Assembly (NCBI RefSeq): GCF_029873635.1
Contig: NC_080418.1
Span: forward strand, 15,603,562-15,667,561
Direction: 5' to 3'
Origin: Malania oleifera
Taxonomy: Eukaryota; Streptophyta; Magnoliopsida; Santalales; Ximeniaceae
Length of the DNA: 64,000 nucleotides
Shown here piece by piece: positions 23,397 through 34,856 of the stretch (position 1 is its first letter; each line of letters opens with the position of its first letter). A program made the position numbers and the translations under genes. The notes beneath the pieces are model-generated. The model was not told the DNA's origin and ran no database searches. It saw only the letters and a program-made list of their open reading frames with translations.

Positions 23397-23475
23397 TTTT
23401 TTTTTTTTTTTCACAACAAATTGGTATTAGAGCATTGTTGTAATGGCCTTTGGATCTTCAATTGTGAAATTTGGC
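23217..23475 (+). mobile_element. Copia LTR end, primer site and first codons of gag (outermost layer of the nest)
   Basis: The LTR U5 ends near 23418 (cacaaca). The primer-site-like ttggtattagagc lies at 23421-23433. A gag-like start at 23443 (MAFGSSIVKFG) runs for 11 codons and stops at the insertion point at 23475. The matching continuation is at 38984, in the same reading phase after removal of the insert and its 5-bp duplication ttggc. Confidence 0.75.
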
Positions 23476-23672
23476 TATTAGCCTAACAAGGCCTACAAAT
23501 CTTATTTTGATGATAACAAATCAAGTGAGGTTAAAATGTTTTGGTTGAAGTGATGATGTTTCAAGAATCAAGCACCAAAGTCAAAATCAAGTGTAAGAAC
23601 CTGACCCGAGATAAGTGTATTAAATAAATGAGGAAAAGAGAAGGAAAGTTTAAAAGGCAAAAATCTGCAGGG

Positions 23673-23866
23673 CTCGTCGACGAGGTTTCTTTGCTCATCA
23701 ACGAAGCCTTTTATTTAGCTCAGAGACGAGTTTCAGGAGCTCGTCGATGAGGAGATGCCAAGAGATTTTGGGAAATCATGAAATCTCAAGCTCGTCAATG
23801 AGGCTGCCTTGGCATCGACGAACTTCCTTCTGTGGCCCGTCAACGAGGACGTCGTCTCGTGAACGA
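23673..23866. promoter_or_regulatory. Palindrome array D (CTCGTCGACGAG type)
   Basis: Layer-2 LTR. The perfect palindrome ctcgtcgacgag at 23673-23684, then ctcgtcgatgag (23740-23751), ctcgtcaatgag (23791-23802) and weaker forms near 23694, 23813, 23837 and 23855, ending about 20 bp before the TATA box. Confidence 0.75.
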
Positions 23867-23930
23867 GTCTGGCCAAGTTAACTTGTTTATAAATATCTTT
23901 TTCACTTGCTTAATGGTTAAGAAACCAAAA

Positions 23931-23931
<1 letters not shown>

Positions 23932-23993
<62 letters not shown>

Positions 23994-23999
23994 TCTCTC

Positions 24000-24030
<31 letters not shown>

Positions 24031-24036
24031 TCTCTT

Positions 24037-24067
<31 letters not shown>
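23932..24067. repeat. (CT)n tract in the LTR, about 135 bp
   Basis: Almost pure CT with a few interruptions (tatct, ttttttt), located about 45 bp downstream of the TATA box of the layer-2 LTR, i.e. around the expected transcription start/5' UTR. The minus-strand Tekay LTR has a shorter CT tract (42662-42685) in the same place. Confidence 0.9.
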
Positions 24068-24887
24068 AGGATTTCAGGACGTCAGTTGTCGGAATCAACG
24101 ATCCAACGTTACCACGTGGATCAAGAAGGGAATCTCTACGTTTATAGCGGATCAGAAATTCATTTTGAGGATTTTCAGATTTTGACCCAAAACCAAGGTA
24201 AGGGTTCGATTTCAGTTTTATTTCGGTATACATGTAGTAGTAAGAATTATAGTGAAGAATAGATCTTGGATGTTTAGGTTTTGGGAACTTGGTTCGTAGT
24301 TTTGGAGTCGTAGAGTTCGGGTTTGTGGCATTCGGGAAAAGATAAAGGGATTCTATTTATATCAGTTATTTTTGAAATCGGGATCAGTAAACCTGTAGTT
24401 TACGATCGTATGTATGTTGTTGACCTTATAAGTCATATCACGTTTTGATTATGACAAATACTTTAATATTTAATGGTTGATGAGTTTGTGTGCAAAACCA
24501 ATCGGAAGTATTATATGGTGCACGCACATAGGCTTGAAGAAGATAAAGACCCAGACCTTTTATTTGTTGTAATTTAATTAAGTTTTATTCGAATCTGTAA
24601 TAGTAAATAGGATATGGTCTGTAATAATTGATATCTTACCTACATGGTAGGATTAATAAGCTTAAGACCATAGATGAACCTTAGGGATCAGTCGACCGAT
24701 GCCAGAATTTTAGGATATATACTCAAAGGCCATAGATCGACCATAGGACGCACAAAATTGCATCAAAATGACCTCCATAATCTTAGTGTTGATAATCATA
24801 TGAATAGGGCTAATGTAGAGAGGGATTAGGACCAAAATGCATTAAAAATGCATATTCAATCGACCAAATTGGAATGTATAAAAACAT

Positions 24888-25225
24888 TCGGTCGACCAAA
24901 CCGGTCAGAGGTCAACAGTTTGACCATAGCTCGGTCGACCATACCTTATCAAGTTCACACAAATTGGTCGATCGGACTCCCACCGCGTCAACATTTTGAC
25001 TCCTCAATCGATCGACCAGATTTATACGGGCAATGCTCTAATCGACCGAACCCCCACGTGGGATAATCCAACTACCCGGTCGACCGAACTACCTAATTCA
25101 AAATCACCTGGTCGACCGAACCCCGCAGAATTGGAAAAATTGCCTTTGAGACCCTTAGTCTGGTCAACCGAACTCTTAGTTCAAATTTCTCCCGGTCAAC
25201 CAAACTCTGTGACTCGACCAACCAA
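24888..25225. promoter_or_regulatory. Palindrome array E (GGTCGACC type)
   Basis: Layer-3 LTR. About ten degenerate copies of ggtcgaccgaac spaced roughly 25-60 bp apart, with several exact ggtcgacc cores. The TATA box lies beyond the nested Tekay element at 35003. The sister LTR has the same array at about 47897-48290. Confidence 0.8.
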
Positions 25226-25233
25226 ACCTTAAG

Positions 25234-27621
25234 TGTAAAAATCCCAAAAAGATATATAAAAGATTAGCGGATTGATTTCCAAAAAAAAAAAATTTAAAAA
25301 TTAAAAATTAAAAAAATAATAAAATAAAAAAATATATATTATTAATTAATTAATTAATCAGATTTTAAAAGAAAAAGAAAAAAAATAATTAATTAAAATT
25401 TATTTTTATTTTATTAATTAAATATATTATTATTATTATTATTATTAAATCACCTGAAGCTTCTTGAATTCCTATTTGAATTCACGCCCCCCCCCTGCAT
25501 TATCTTCTTATCTTCTTCTTTCTTTTCTTTTCTTTTCTTTTCTTTCCTTTCCTTTATTCTCCTGCGCAGCCTCTGTAATCTCTCTCTCTCTCCTCACATT
25601 CTCTCTCCCTCTCTCCTCAATTTCATGACGGATTTTTGCCCGATCGAAAATCCGAAGATACCACTGGACTCCATTCGTCGCTGTCGTCATTTCTACCGGA
25701 GCGGATCGGTGGTAGGAGCGACGTAAACGTATTCCCTGGGGTAAGCCATTTCCCCCTTTTTCTTTAATTTCTTGCAAAATATAAGCTCAATTGACAAACG
25801 GACACCACCACGAGAATCTAGGGATGATTCTCTACAAGTCTAGTAGGACGGAATTCTCATGGGGGTGTCGGACCAAAACTCCAAATTTGGGGTGCGGCGA
25901 TTATTAAGGGGCTTATTTTTAATTAATTAGCATTAATTTAGAAATGCTAAAATATTAAGCATCTGCGACTGAAATAGGATTTCTGAAATTTAGGGCTCCG
26001 GTGAGCGCCGCGGGTGTAATTTTGGGACCCGCAGGCAAAATTTGAAAAATTAAGTAGGGATATTAAATAATAGTTTAAATATTAATTTGAGGTATATGGA
26101 GCCTAAGGAAGGCTAGATGAGTATTATTTTGGAGAAATAGATTAATAAATCTGGGGAAAAATGTAAATTGCAGGAATTAGATTTCGGGCGCCAAGGGCGT
26201 GAAATTTTGGGTCCTAAGGAATTTCTCAATAGTCAGGTAAGGGAATAAACTAAAGCAGTAATTTTTCATACAAATTATTATTGATTATTTCTAAATTTAT
26301 TTTTAGAAAAGCATATGTTATATTGTGTATTACGAATAAAATGTACGATTGGGAAAATACTGCTATGATGATTAAAATGTATATGTATGTATGAGATGTA
26401 AGTAATTCACGATTTTAGAATATGAAGTATGACTTTTAACAGCATATGTGTGGCATGAATATTATTTTGTGTGAAATGTATTATGATGTGAAAGATTTTA
26501 CGAACAAAGCATGATTTCAGGTATTATGAAAATATGAGTTATATTGTGATGGTTTTGACGATTATGTGATAAATGTTGTATTTTCAGTATATATATACCT
26601 GAAACGATTTTGGCGCGAGGCCATATATTTATGTTATCGGCACGAGACCGTATCTATGTTTTTGGCGAGAGGCCATATTTACTATGATTTTGGCGCGAGG
26701 TCATATGTATGATTTCGGCGCAAGGCCGTATCTATGTTTTTGGCACGAGGCCGTAATGATGTTACGTAGATCATGTATTATATGTTTTCACAACCAGGAT
26801 GTTAGTTTAGTTCAGACCAGGAGCTCGGTACCGTAGCTATGGGTTCATTTTGGCACGAGGCCTTATTAGTGCTACCGTCCCACGAGGGGATGGGAGATGG
26901 ATAGTCGATGTGGCTTTCAGTAGAGTGTGGACGTCCACCTGGCAGTCCGGACCAGGGTGTGGCGGGCTCATCGTACTTACAGACATATTTGATTCGGCAG
27001 TGGTCGGCCAGCCATTGTCGGGTCCCGCCTTCGGGCTACACAACCCGTCATGGGAGGTAATACATGACACCAGCTAGCTAGTCATCCTGGGTTTGTTTTC
27101 AGTACTACAGTTATAACAAATGACTTTATGTATGATATGATTTGTTAACAGATGTGAAAATATATGTTTACCCAGTACGATATGATTATGTTTATAGAAT
27201 TATGAAATATACTGTATACGTACAAATGCATTAAATATTCATGTTGCCACACAGCTGTATTTAGTTTATTTTCCCTTACTGAGAAGTGTCTCATCCCCAA
27301 ACTTAATTAATTTTTCAGGAGCTCCTGAGAGACGGGCGGGTCAAGGCCGCCGTTGAGCTAGTGAGATTACCCTGTGAGAAGGGTAAGATTTTGTAATAGC
27401 GTCAGAGTTATTTTGTGTTTAACCCTAGAGATATTTGGATGTATGTGAGGATGTATAGAATGCTCTGGTATTATATTTTATGACTGGATGTTTGAGATTT
27501 TATGTGTACTGCTGCTAGGTTTTTCACTGTGTATAACAGGTGTCCCCGCTAGCCACTAGTTCGGGTTGACCATTTTATTTATTATGTGATATTTTATATT
27601 AAGAAATTGAGGGACGTTACA
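25234..27621 (+). repeat. 5' LTR of the Tekay element
   Basis: 2388 bp, from tgtaaaaatccc to gacgttaca. It is longer than the 3' LTR because it keeps an AT-rich stretch (about 25300-25445) and two extra units of the ggcgcgaggcc array (about 26610-26755). The segment 26795-27080 is GC-rich and gives short open frames that are not genes. Confidence 0.95.
26610..26757. repeat. ggcgcgaggcc tandem array in the Tekay 5' LTR (6 units)
   Basis: Six degenerate units of about 28 bp carrying ggcgcgaggcc(at/gt)at, the more complete forms reading cggcgcgaggccg with CGGC/GCCG arms. The 3' LTR of the same element has four units (33897-33990). The minus-strand Tekay element has the same array as aatacggcctcgcgccgaac at 41850-42000 and 50815-50965. 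Confidence 0.85.
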
Positions 27622-27623
27622 TT

Positions 27624-27636
27624 TGGTATCAGAGCC
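27624..27636 (+). other. Primer-binding site (initiator tRNA-Met)
   Basis: tggtatcagagcc, two bases after the 5' LTR end; a perfect match to the plant iMet primer site. Confidence 0.93.
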
Positions 27637-27939
27637 TAGGATACTAGGTTCTGTAGATTCTAGAGTGCAGTAGTATTAATACCAAAGTATAGGATAAGGG
27701 AACTTGAGGTTTGGTTTTGTAGTCTAGATGCAGGACTTCCGTGGTGGTTTGTATGATTTTCCTGGGGTGACGATTTCAGGAAATTCATTGTAAACTATCG
27801 TCGGGTTGGGTATCTAGATTTCAGGATTGAACCTTGAATTAAGATCAAGAGTGACGAGTTAATTAGGAAAATATACCATATGAGCTGAGTGATATGTATA
27901 GAGAATGAGGTTTTGAGTTAAGTTATTTCTTCTTTCAGG

Positions 27940-29105
27940 ATGGACCACGGTGGAAATAGTGCCCACGCCAGTGGGAGTGAGGGTGCTGGACCCTCAGGCG
28001 CTGCGGGTAGTGATTCAGATGCAGTCTTACGCAGCGTAGCACAGCAGGTTATGGCAGAAATTGCCAGGAGTTCAAGAGAACAGGGTGGTCCGTCTGTAGG
28101 CCACGGTTGTACGATTGAGAAGTTCATAAAGATGAATCCTCCAGCTTTCTCAGGAGGAACGGACCCTGCAGTTGCTGAGAATTGGGTGCAGAAGATGGAG
28201 AAAATATTTGCAGTACTGCAGTGTTCAGAGGAGCAGAAGGTGATGTTTGCCACCTACAGACTGACTGGAGAGGCCGAGAGGTGGTGGTCAGCGATGAGAG
28301 TATTAGAGCAGCAGAGGACTATACCTGTAGAGATGACTTGGGAGCGATTTAGAGAGATATTCTTCAACAGGTATTTTCCAGCCTCTTCCAAGGAGGCTAA
28401 GATTACAGAGTTCTTGAATCTGAAGCAGGGACAGCTGTCAATACAGCAGTACGCGGCGAGGTTCATCGAGCTATCTCGCTTCGCCCCGTACATTATTCCA
28501 GATGAGACGAAGAAGGTATGACAGTTTGAAAGAGTCTTGAGGAGAGAAATTTACAAGCAGGTATCGATATTGAAGTTGCAGGACTTCACCGAGTTGGTCG
28601 ACCGAGCCACTATAGCAGAGATTGGTGAGCGATTGGAGGCTGAGGAGCAAAGGCAGAAGAAGAGATCCATACCTTCTGATTTCCAACAGGGAGCCGACCG
28701 TGCCGCGTGGAAGAAAGGTGGCTATTATAGGGATCGGAGACAGAGGACAGGGAATCACGATTTCCAGGCTGCACAGCCATCTCCCGCTTGCCCATCTTGC
28801 GGGAAGAGACACTTGGGAGAGTGTCGTGCTGGGCGAGGTGTCTGCTACAGGTGCGGGGAGCCAGGACATATGATGAGGGAGTGTCCAACACAGATTGGTA
28901 CTGTTCCTAGACCTGCACGAGGAGGTTACCAGGCACCACGAGGAGGCCAGTAGAGGAATACGGCCTCAGCCAGAGTTTTTGCTTTGACACCGCGCGATGC
29001 TGAGGCGGCAGGAGATGTGGTGACAGGTACTGTTTCAATACTGTCATTTAAAGCTACTATTTTGTTTGATTCTGGGGCGACGCATTCATTTATCCCTGGG
29101 ATTAT
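27940..29105 (+). pseudogene. Tekay gag and start of protease
   Basis: Structural polyprotein. Start at 27940 (MDHGGN), directly after a T-rich leader. The Retrotrans_gag-type domain includes ENWVQKMEKIFAVLQCSEEQ, RLTGEAERWW and FFNRYFPASSKEAKITEFL. A TGA at 28519-28521 replaces the Arg found in the minus-strand sister copy (KVRQFE). Downstream are CPSCGKRHLGEC and an intact CCHC knuckle (CYRCGEPGHMMREC, about 28840-28880). A TAG at 28951-28953 follows the Gly-rich tail. The protease motif [10 protein letters not shown] lies near 29070-29095, and just after it the frame shifts by one base (about 29100). Confidence 0.92.
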
Positions 29106-30290
29106 GTTAAATTGTGTGGGTTTGAGCCTCAGCAGTTAGAAATTAGTTTGACTGTTGCTACGCCAACTGGCACCGTAGGGGTATGTAGGAAGGTACTCAG
29201 GGACTGTCCAGTGGATATTCTAGGGAGGTATTTGTTAGCTAATCTGGTGATTTTAGACATGCATGGGTTTGAGGTAATCTTGGGCATGGATTGGCTAGCT
29301 GCCCACTATGCTAGCATTGATTGCCATCAGAGAGTGGTAGTGTTTAGACCTCCAGAGGGACAGGAGTACAGATTTGTGGGATCACGTGTGCGCACCCCAC
29401 CTCAGTTATTATCTACTATTCAGGCGTGTAGATTGCTATTAGAAGGTTGTCACATATATTTAGCCTATGTGAAGACTGTATCAGAAGGGGAATTGAGGGT
29501 GGAGGATATCCCAGTGGTGAGAGATTTTCCTGATGTATTTCCAGAGGATTTGCCGGGACTACCTCCTGATCGTGAGGTAGAGTTCGTTATTGATCTGGTT
29601 CCGGGGACAGCACCGATTTCGAAGGCGCCGTATAGAATGGCACCGGCAAAGCTAAAAGAATTGAAAGAGCAGTTGCAGGAGCTGTTAGATAAGGGGTTCA
29701 TTCGACCCAGTGTGTCACCCTGGGGAGCACCAGTTTTGTTTGTGAGGAAGAAGGATGGCTCGATGAGATTATGCATCGACTATCAAGAAATCAATAAAGT
29801 AACTATCAAGAATAAATACCCGCTCCCTCGTGTTGATGATTTGTTTGACCAGTTACAGGGGACACAGATCTTTTCAAAGATAGATTTACGCTCCGGGTAC
29901 CATCAGGTGAAAGTCAGGGCGGAAGATGTTCTGAAGACGGCATTTAGAACACGGTATGGTCACTATGAATTTCTAGTTATGCCGTTTGGGTTGACGAATG
30001 CTCCTGCGGTGTTTATGGATCTTATGAACAGGGTTTTTCACCAGTACTTGGATCGGTTTGTAGTAGTATTTATTGATGATATATTGGTGTAGAGTCCAGA
30101 GGAGCATGAGGAGCATTTGAGTATAGTGTTGCAGGTATTGCGAGAGAAGAAGCTATATGTGAAGCTTAAGAAGTGTGAGTTTTGGCTGGAACAGGTTACC
30201 TTCCTTGGACACGTTATATCCAAGGGTGGTATTTCTGTTGATCCGAGTAAAATTGAGGCGGTAGTTGATTGGGTACAATCAAAGAACGTG
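29106..30290 (+). pseudogene. Tekay protease C-terminus and reverse transcriptase
   Basis: In the frame of 29112: protease C-terminal part ([21 protein letters not shown]), then the linker [22 protein letters not shown] and [93 protein letters not shown] and the active site FIDDILV. A TAG at 30090-30092 falls two codons after DDI, where the family has Tyr. RT continues in frame with [16 protein letters not shown] and [10 protein letters not shown]. The catalytic aspartates are intact. Confidence 0.94.
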
Positions 30291-30926
30291 CATGAGATCA
30301 GGAGTTTCCTGGGATTGGCTGGGTACTATCGCAGGTTTGTTGAGGGCTTTTCTCGATTGTCGGGCCCATTGACCAGATTGACCAGGAAAGGAGCAAAGTT
30401 TGAGTGGTCTGATGAATGTGAGCAGAGCTTCCAAGAGTTGAAGCAGCGACTCATCACTGCGCCTGTGTTGACGATTCCTTCAGGAGAAGAGGGGTTCGTA
30501 GATTACAGCGATGCGTCCCATAAGGGGCTCGGATGCGTGTTGATGCAGCAGGGGAGAGTGATAGCCTATGCCTCACGACAGTTGAAAGAATATGAGAAGA
30601 ACTACCCTACCCACGATCTGGAGTTGGCGGCGGTTGTTTACGCGCTGAAGATTTGGAGGCACTATCTATATGGGGGTAGGTGTGAGATATTTACTGACCA
30701 TAAGAGTTTAAAGTATTTCTTAACGCAGAAGGAATTGAATATGAGGCAGAGGAGATGGTTGGAGCTAATAAAGGATTACGACTGCACTATTAGCTACCAC
30801 CCGGGAAAGGCTAATATGGTTGCTGATGCTTTGAGTCGGAAATCAGTGGAATCATCTGTATCTGCAGTGGAGATTCAGCATCCGATTCAGATGGATCTGG
30901 AGAGGCTCGGTGTGGAGCTGGTATAG
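30291..30926 (+). pseudogene. Tekay RNase H
   Basis: [24 protein letters not shown] RT/RNase H connection, then [69 protein letters not shown] and [15 protein letters not shown]. The four acidic residues expected for RNase H (SDAS, LELAAV, TDHKSL, VADAL) are present. A TAG at 30924-30926 separates it from integrase in the same frame. Confidence 0.92.
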
Positions 30927-32405
30927 GGTGATCACCAGGTGTTCATTGCTGACTTGGTTTTGCAGCCGACTCTACAGGAGAGGATTAAAGCAGCTCAGAG
31001 GAATGATGCAGAACTAGTAGAGCTTATGGGAAAGGTACAGGATGGTCAGGAATCAGAGTTCAGCATTTCAGATGATGGAGCCCTGAGGTTCCATACCAGG
31101 TTATGTGTTCCTGCCAATCCTGAGATCAAGAAAGTCATTCTGGAGGAAGCACATCGATCCCTATATACTGTACATCCGGGTAGCACTAAAATGTACAGGG
31201 ATCTCCGAGAGTCCTTCTGGTGGAGCAACATGAAGAGGGAGATAACTCAGTTTGTGGGTCAGTGTTTGACGTGCCAGTAAGTGAAGGCTGAGCATCAGAG
31301 ACCGGCGGGATCGTTGCAGCCACTCCACATTCCTGAGTGGAAGTGGGAGCATATAGCGATGGATTTCGTCTCAGGATTACCGCCAGCATTGCATGGACAG
31401 GACGCTATTTGGGTAGTGGTGGATCGATTGACAAAGACTGCCCACTTTTTGCCGATTAGAGTTAGCTACTCCATGGACAGATTGGCTGAGTTATACATCC
31501 AGGAGATAGTTAGACTCCACGGCGTCCCAGTGTCCATAGTTTCAGATAGAGACCCACGGTTTACATCTCGTTTTTGGAAGAGTCTGCAAGAGGCCATGGG
31601 TTCTCAGTTGTCGTTCAACACAGCTTTTCATCCTCAGACAGATGGACAGACAGAGAGGACGATACAGATTTTGGAGGATATGCTGCGAGCATGTGTGCTG
31701 GACTTTGGAGGTCGTTGGATGTAGTATTTGCCACTGGTTGAGTTTGCGTATAACAACAGCTACCAGGCCAGCATTGGGATGGCACCGTATGAGGCACTGT
31801 ATGGCAGGAGGTGCCGATCCCCGTTGTACTGGGATGAGGTTGGAGAGAGACAGGTATTGGGGCCAGAGCTGATACAGCAGACTCAAGATAAAGTCAGACT
31901 CATCAGAGACAGGATCAGGACAGCGCAGAACCGACAGAAGAGTTATGTTGATACTCGTCGGCGAGAATTGGAGTTTGACACAGGAGATCACGTGTTCCTG
32001 AAGGTGGCACCGCTAAAGGGTGTTATGAGCTTCGGGAGGAAAGGTAAGCTGAGCCCTAGGTATATTGGACCATTCGAGATTCTTGAGAGAGTGGGTCCAG
32101 TTGCCTATCGTTTGGCATTACCACCGGTCCTATCTAGGATCCATGACGTATTCCACGTTTCTATGCTGAGGAAATACGTCCCAGACCCCTCCCATGTGAT
32201 TAGATGTGAAGCACTGGAGTTAGGTGATATTTTAGCTTATGAGGAAGTGCCAGTGCAGATTCTTGACTGGAAGGAACAGGAACTACGCACGAAGAAGATT
32301 CCATTGGTAAAAGTTCTGTGGCGCAACCATGCCATTGAGGAGGCTTCTTGGGAATTACAGAATCAAATGCGCCAGAGATATCCGCACTTATTCAGTGGAG
32401 TTTAG
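30927..32405 (+). pseudogene. Tekay integrase with chromodomain-like C-terminus
   Basis: Zinc-binding HHCC region (AHRSLYTVHPG ... CLTCQ, about 31150-31280) interrupted by a TAA at 31278-31280. Core with catalytic D ([12 protein letters not shown]), D ([10 protein letters not shown]) and E ([11 protein letters not shown]), all retained. A TAG at 31722-31724 lies between the core and YLPLVEFAYNNSYQ. The C-terminal segment GPFEILERVGPVAYRLALPP ... VPVQILDWKEQELRTKKIPLVKVLWRNHAIEEASWE is the chromodomain-like tail of Tekay/Del elements, thought to guide insertion into heterochromatin. Ends at TAG 32403-32405. Confidence 0.93.
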
Positions 32406-32529
32406 CCAGTCAAGTGAATGGAATATTGTTGTAATTTTTATTTGTATAGTGTAACGTAAGATAGATAGAGTTTTTAGTTTTGAAACGTGAATGGTTTTGA
32501 GAGAATTTTGAATAGTTGTAATCTCTCAG

Positions 32530-32580
32530 AGCCCTCGTTGTAACCATGGTATTCCTCCGCCATAAGTGAGGGTAATCAAT
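32530..32580 (+). repeat. LINE-end-like block in the Tekay 3' untranslated region (copy 5 of 6)
   Basis: cgttgtaaccatggtattcc, tccgccataagtgagggta, atcaatacaaattt. Nearly the same as the terminal block of the LINEs, yet it lies about 85 bp before the polypurine tract of a Ty3/gypsy element. Confidence 0.85.
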
Positions 32581-32648
32581 ACAAATTTGAAGTTTTCACT
32601 AAGGGAGGGAAACAGAGGAATGGCAAATTTCGAGGACGAAATTTTTAT

Positions 32649-32661
32649 AAGGAGGGGAGAA
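32649..32661 (+). other. Polypurine tract
   Basis: aaggaggggagaa directly before the 3' LTR; plus-strand primer. Confidence 0.9.
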
Positions 32662-34856
32662 TGTAAAAATCCCAAAAAGATATATAAAAGATTAGCGGAT
32701 TGATTTCCAAAAAAAAAAAAAAAAATTTAAAAATTAAAAATTAAAAAAAATATATTATTATTTGAATTCACACCCCCCCCTGCATTATCTTCTTATCTTC
32801 TTCTTTCTTTTCTTTTCTTTTCTTTTCTTTCCTTTCCTTTATTCTCCTGCGCAGCCTCTGTAATCTCTCTCTCTCTCTCCTCACATTCTCTCTCCCTCTC
32901 TCCTCAATTTCATGACGGATTTTTACCCGATCGAAAATCCGAAGATACCACTGGACTCCATTCGTCGCTGTTGTCATTTCTACCGGAGCGGATCGGTGGT
33001 AGGAGCAACGTAAACGTATTCCCTGGGGTAAGTCATTTTCCCCTTTTTCTTTAATTTCTTGCAAAATATAAGCCCAATTGACAAACGGACACCACCACGA
33101 GAATCTAGGGATGATTCTCTACAAGTCTAGTGGGACGGAATTCTCATGGGGGTGTCGGACCAAAACTCCAAATTTGGGGTGCGGCGATTATTAAGGGGCT
33201 TATTTTTAATTAATTAGCATTAATTTAGAAATGCTAAAATATTAAGCATCTGCGACTGAAATAGGATTTCTGAAATTTAGGGCTCCGGTGAGCGCCGCGG
33301 GTGTAATTTTGGGACCCGCAGGCAAAATTTGAAAAATTAAGTAGGGATATTAAATAATAGTTTAAATATTAATTTGAGGTATATGGAGCCTAAGGAAGGC
33401 TAGATGAGTATTATTTTGGAGAAATAGATTAATAAATCTGGGGAAAAATGTAAATTGCAGGAATTAGATTTCGGGCGCCAAGGGCGTGAAATTTTGGGTC
33501 CTAAGGAATTTCTCAATAGTCAGGTAAGGGAATAAACTAAAGCAGTAATTTTTCATACAAATTATTATTGATTATTTCTAAATTTATTTTTAGAAAAGCA
33601 TATGTTATATTGTGTATTACGAATAAAATGTACGATTGGGAAAATACTGCTATGATGATTAAAATGTATATGTATGTATGAGATGTAAGTAATTCACGAT
33701 TTTAGAATATGAAGTATGACTTTTAACAGCATATGTGTGGCATGAATATTATTTTGTGTGAAATGTATTATGATGTGAAAGATTTTACGAACAAAGCATG
33801 ATTTCAGGTATTATGAAAATATGAGTTATATTGTGATGGTTTTGACAATTATGTGATAAATGTTGTATTTTCAGTATATATATACCTGAAACGATTTTGG
33901 CGCGAGGCCATATTTACTATGATTTTGGCGCGAGGCCATATGTATGATTTCGGCGCGAGGCCGTATCTATGTTTTTGGCACGAGGCCGTAATGATGTTAC
34001 GTATGATCATGTATTATATGTTTTCACAACCAGGATGTTAGTTTAGTTCAGACCAGGAGCTCGGTACCGTAGCTATGGGTTCATTTTGGCACGAGGCCTT
34101 ATTAGTGCTACCGTCCCACGAGGGGATGGGAGATGGATAGTCATGTGGCTTTCAGTAGAGTGTGGACGTCCACCTGGCACTCCGGACCAGGGTGTGGCGG
34201 GCTCATCGTACTTACAGACATATTTGATTCGGCAGTGGTCGGCCAGCCATTGTCGGGTCCCGCCTTCGAGCTACACAACCCGTCATGGGGGGTAATACAT
34301 GACACCAGCTAGCTAGTCATCCTGGGTTTGTTTTCAGTACTACAGTTATAACAAATGACTTTATGTATGATATGATTTGTTAACAGACGTGAAAATATAT
34401 GTTTACCCAGTACGATATGATTATGTTTATAGAATTATGAAATGTACTGTATACGTACAAATGCATTAAATATTCATGTTGCCACACAGCTGTATTTAGT
34501 TTATTTTCCCTTACTGAGAAGTGTCTCATCCCCAAACTTAATTAATTTTTCAGGAGCTCCTGAGAGACGGGCGGGTCAGGGCCGCCGTTGAGCTAGTGAG
34601 ATTACCCTGTGAGAAGGGTAAGATTTTGTAATAGCGTCAGAGTTATTTTGTGTTTAACCCTAGAGATATTTGGATGTATGTGAGGATGTATAGAATGCTC
34701 TGGTATTATATTTTATGACTGGATGTTTGAAATTTTATGTGTACTGCTGCTAGGTTTTCCGCTGTGTATAACAGGTGTCCCCGCTACCCACGAGTTCGGG
34801 TTGACCATTTTATTTATTATGTGATATTTTATATTAAGAAATTGAGGGACGTTACA
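32662..34856 (+). repeat. 3' LTR of the Tekay element
   Basis: 2195 bp. Starts tgtaaaaatccc, ends gacgttaca, then target duplication ttaag. It lacks about 130 bp of AT-rich sequence present in the 5' LTR and has four rather than six ggcgcgaggcc units. Confidence 0.95.

Noticed and set aside
23832..24185. 117-codon ORF with a long Ser-Leu run
   Set aside because: It is translation of a (CT)n microsatellite.
23670..25225. Palindrome arrays as a CRISPR array
   Set aside because: Repeats are 8-14 bp, degenerate, unevenly spaced, lie inside LTRs of a plant genome, and no cas genes are present.
24848..25232. Open frames rich in RPN/RST repeats
   Set aside because: They translate the ggtcgaccgaac palindrome array in an LTR; the repeat is a DNA-level feature.
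26837..27077. GC-rich open frames near 27 kb and again at 34.1 kb
   Set aside because: Present in both LTRs of the Tekay element.
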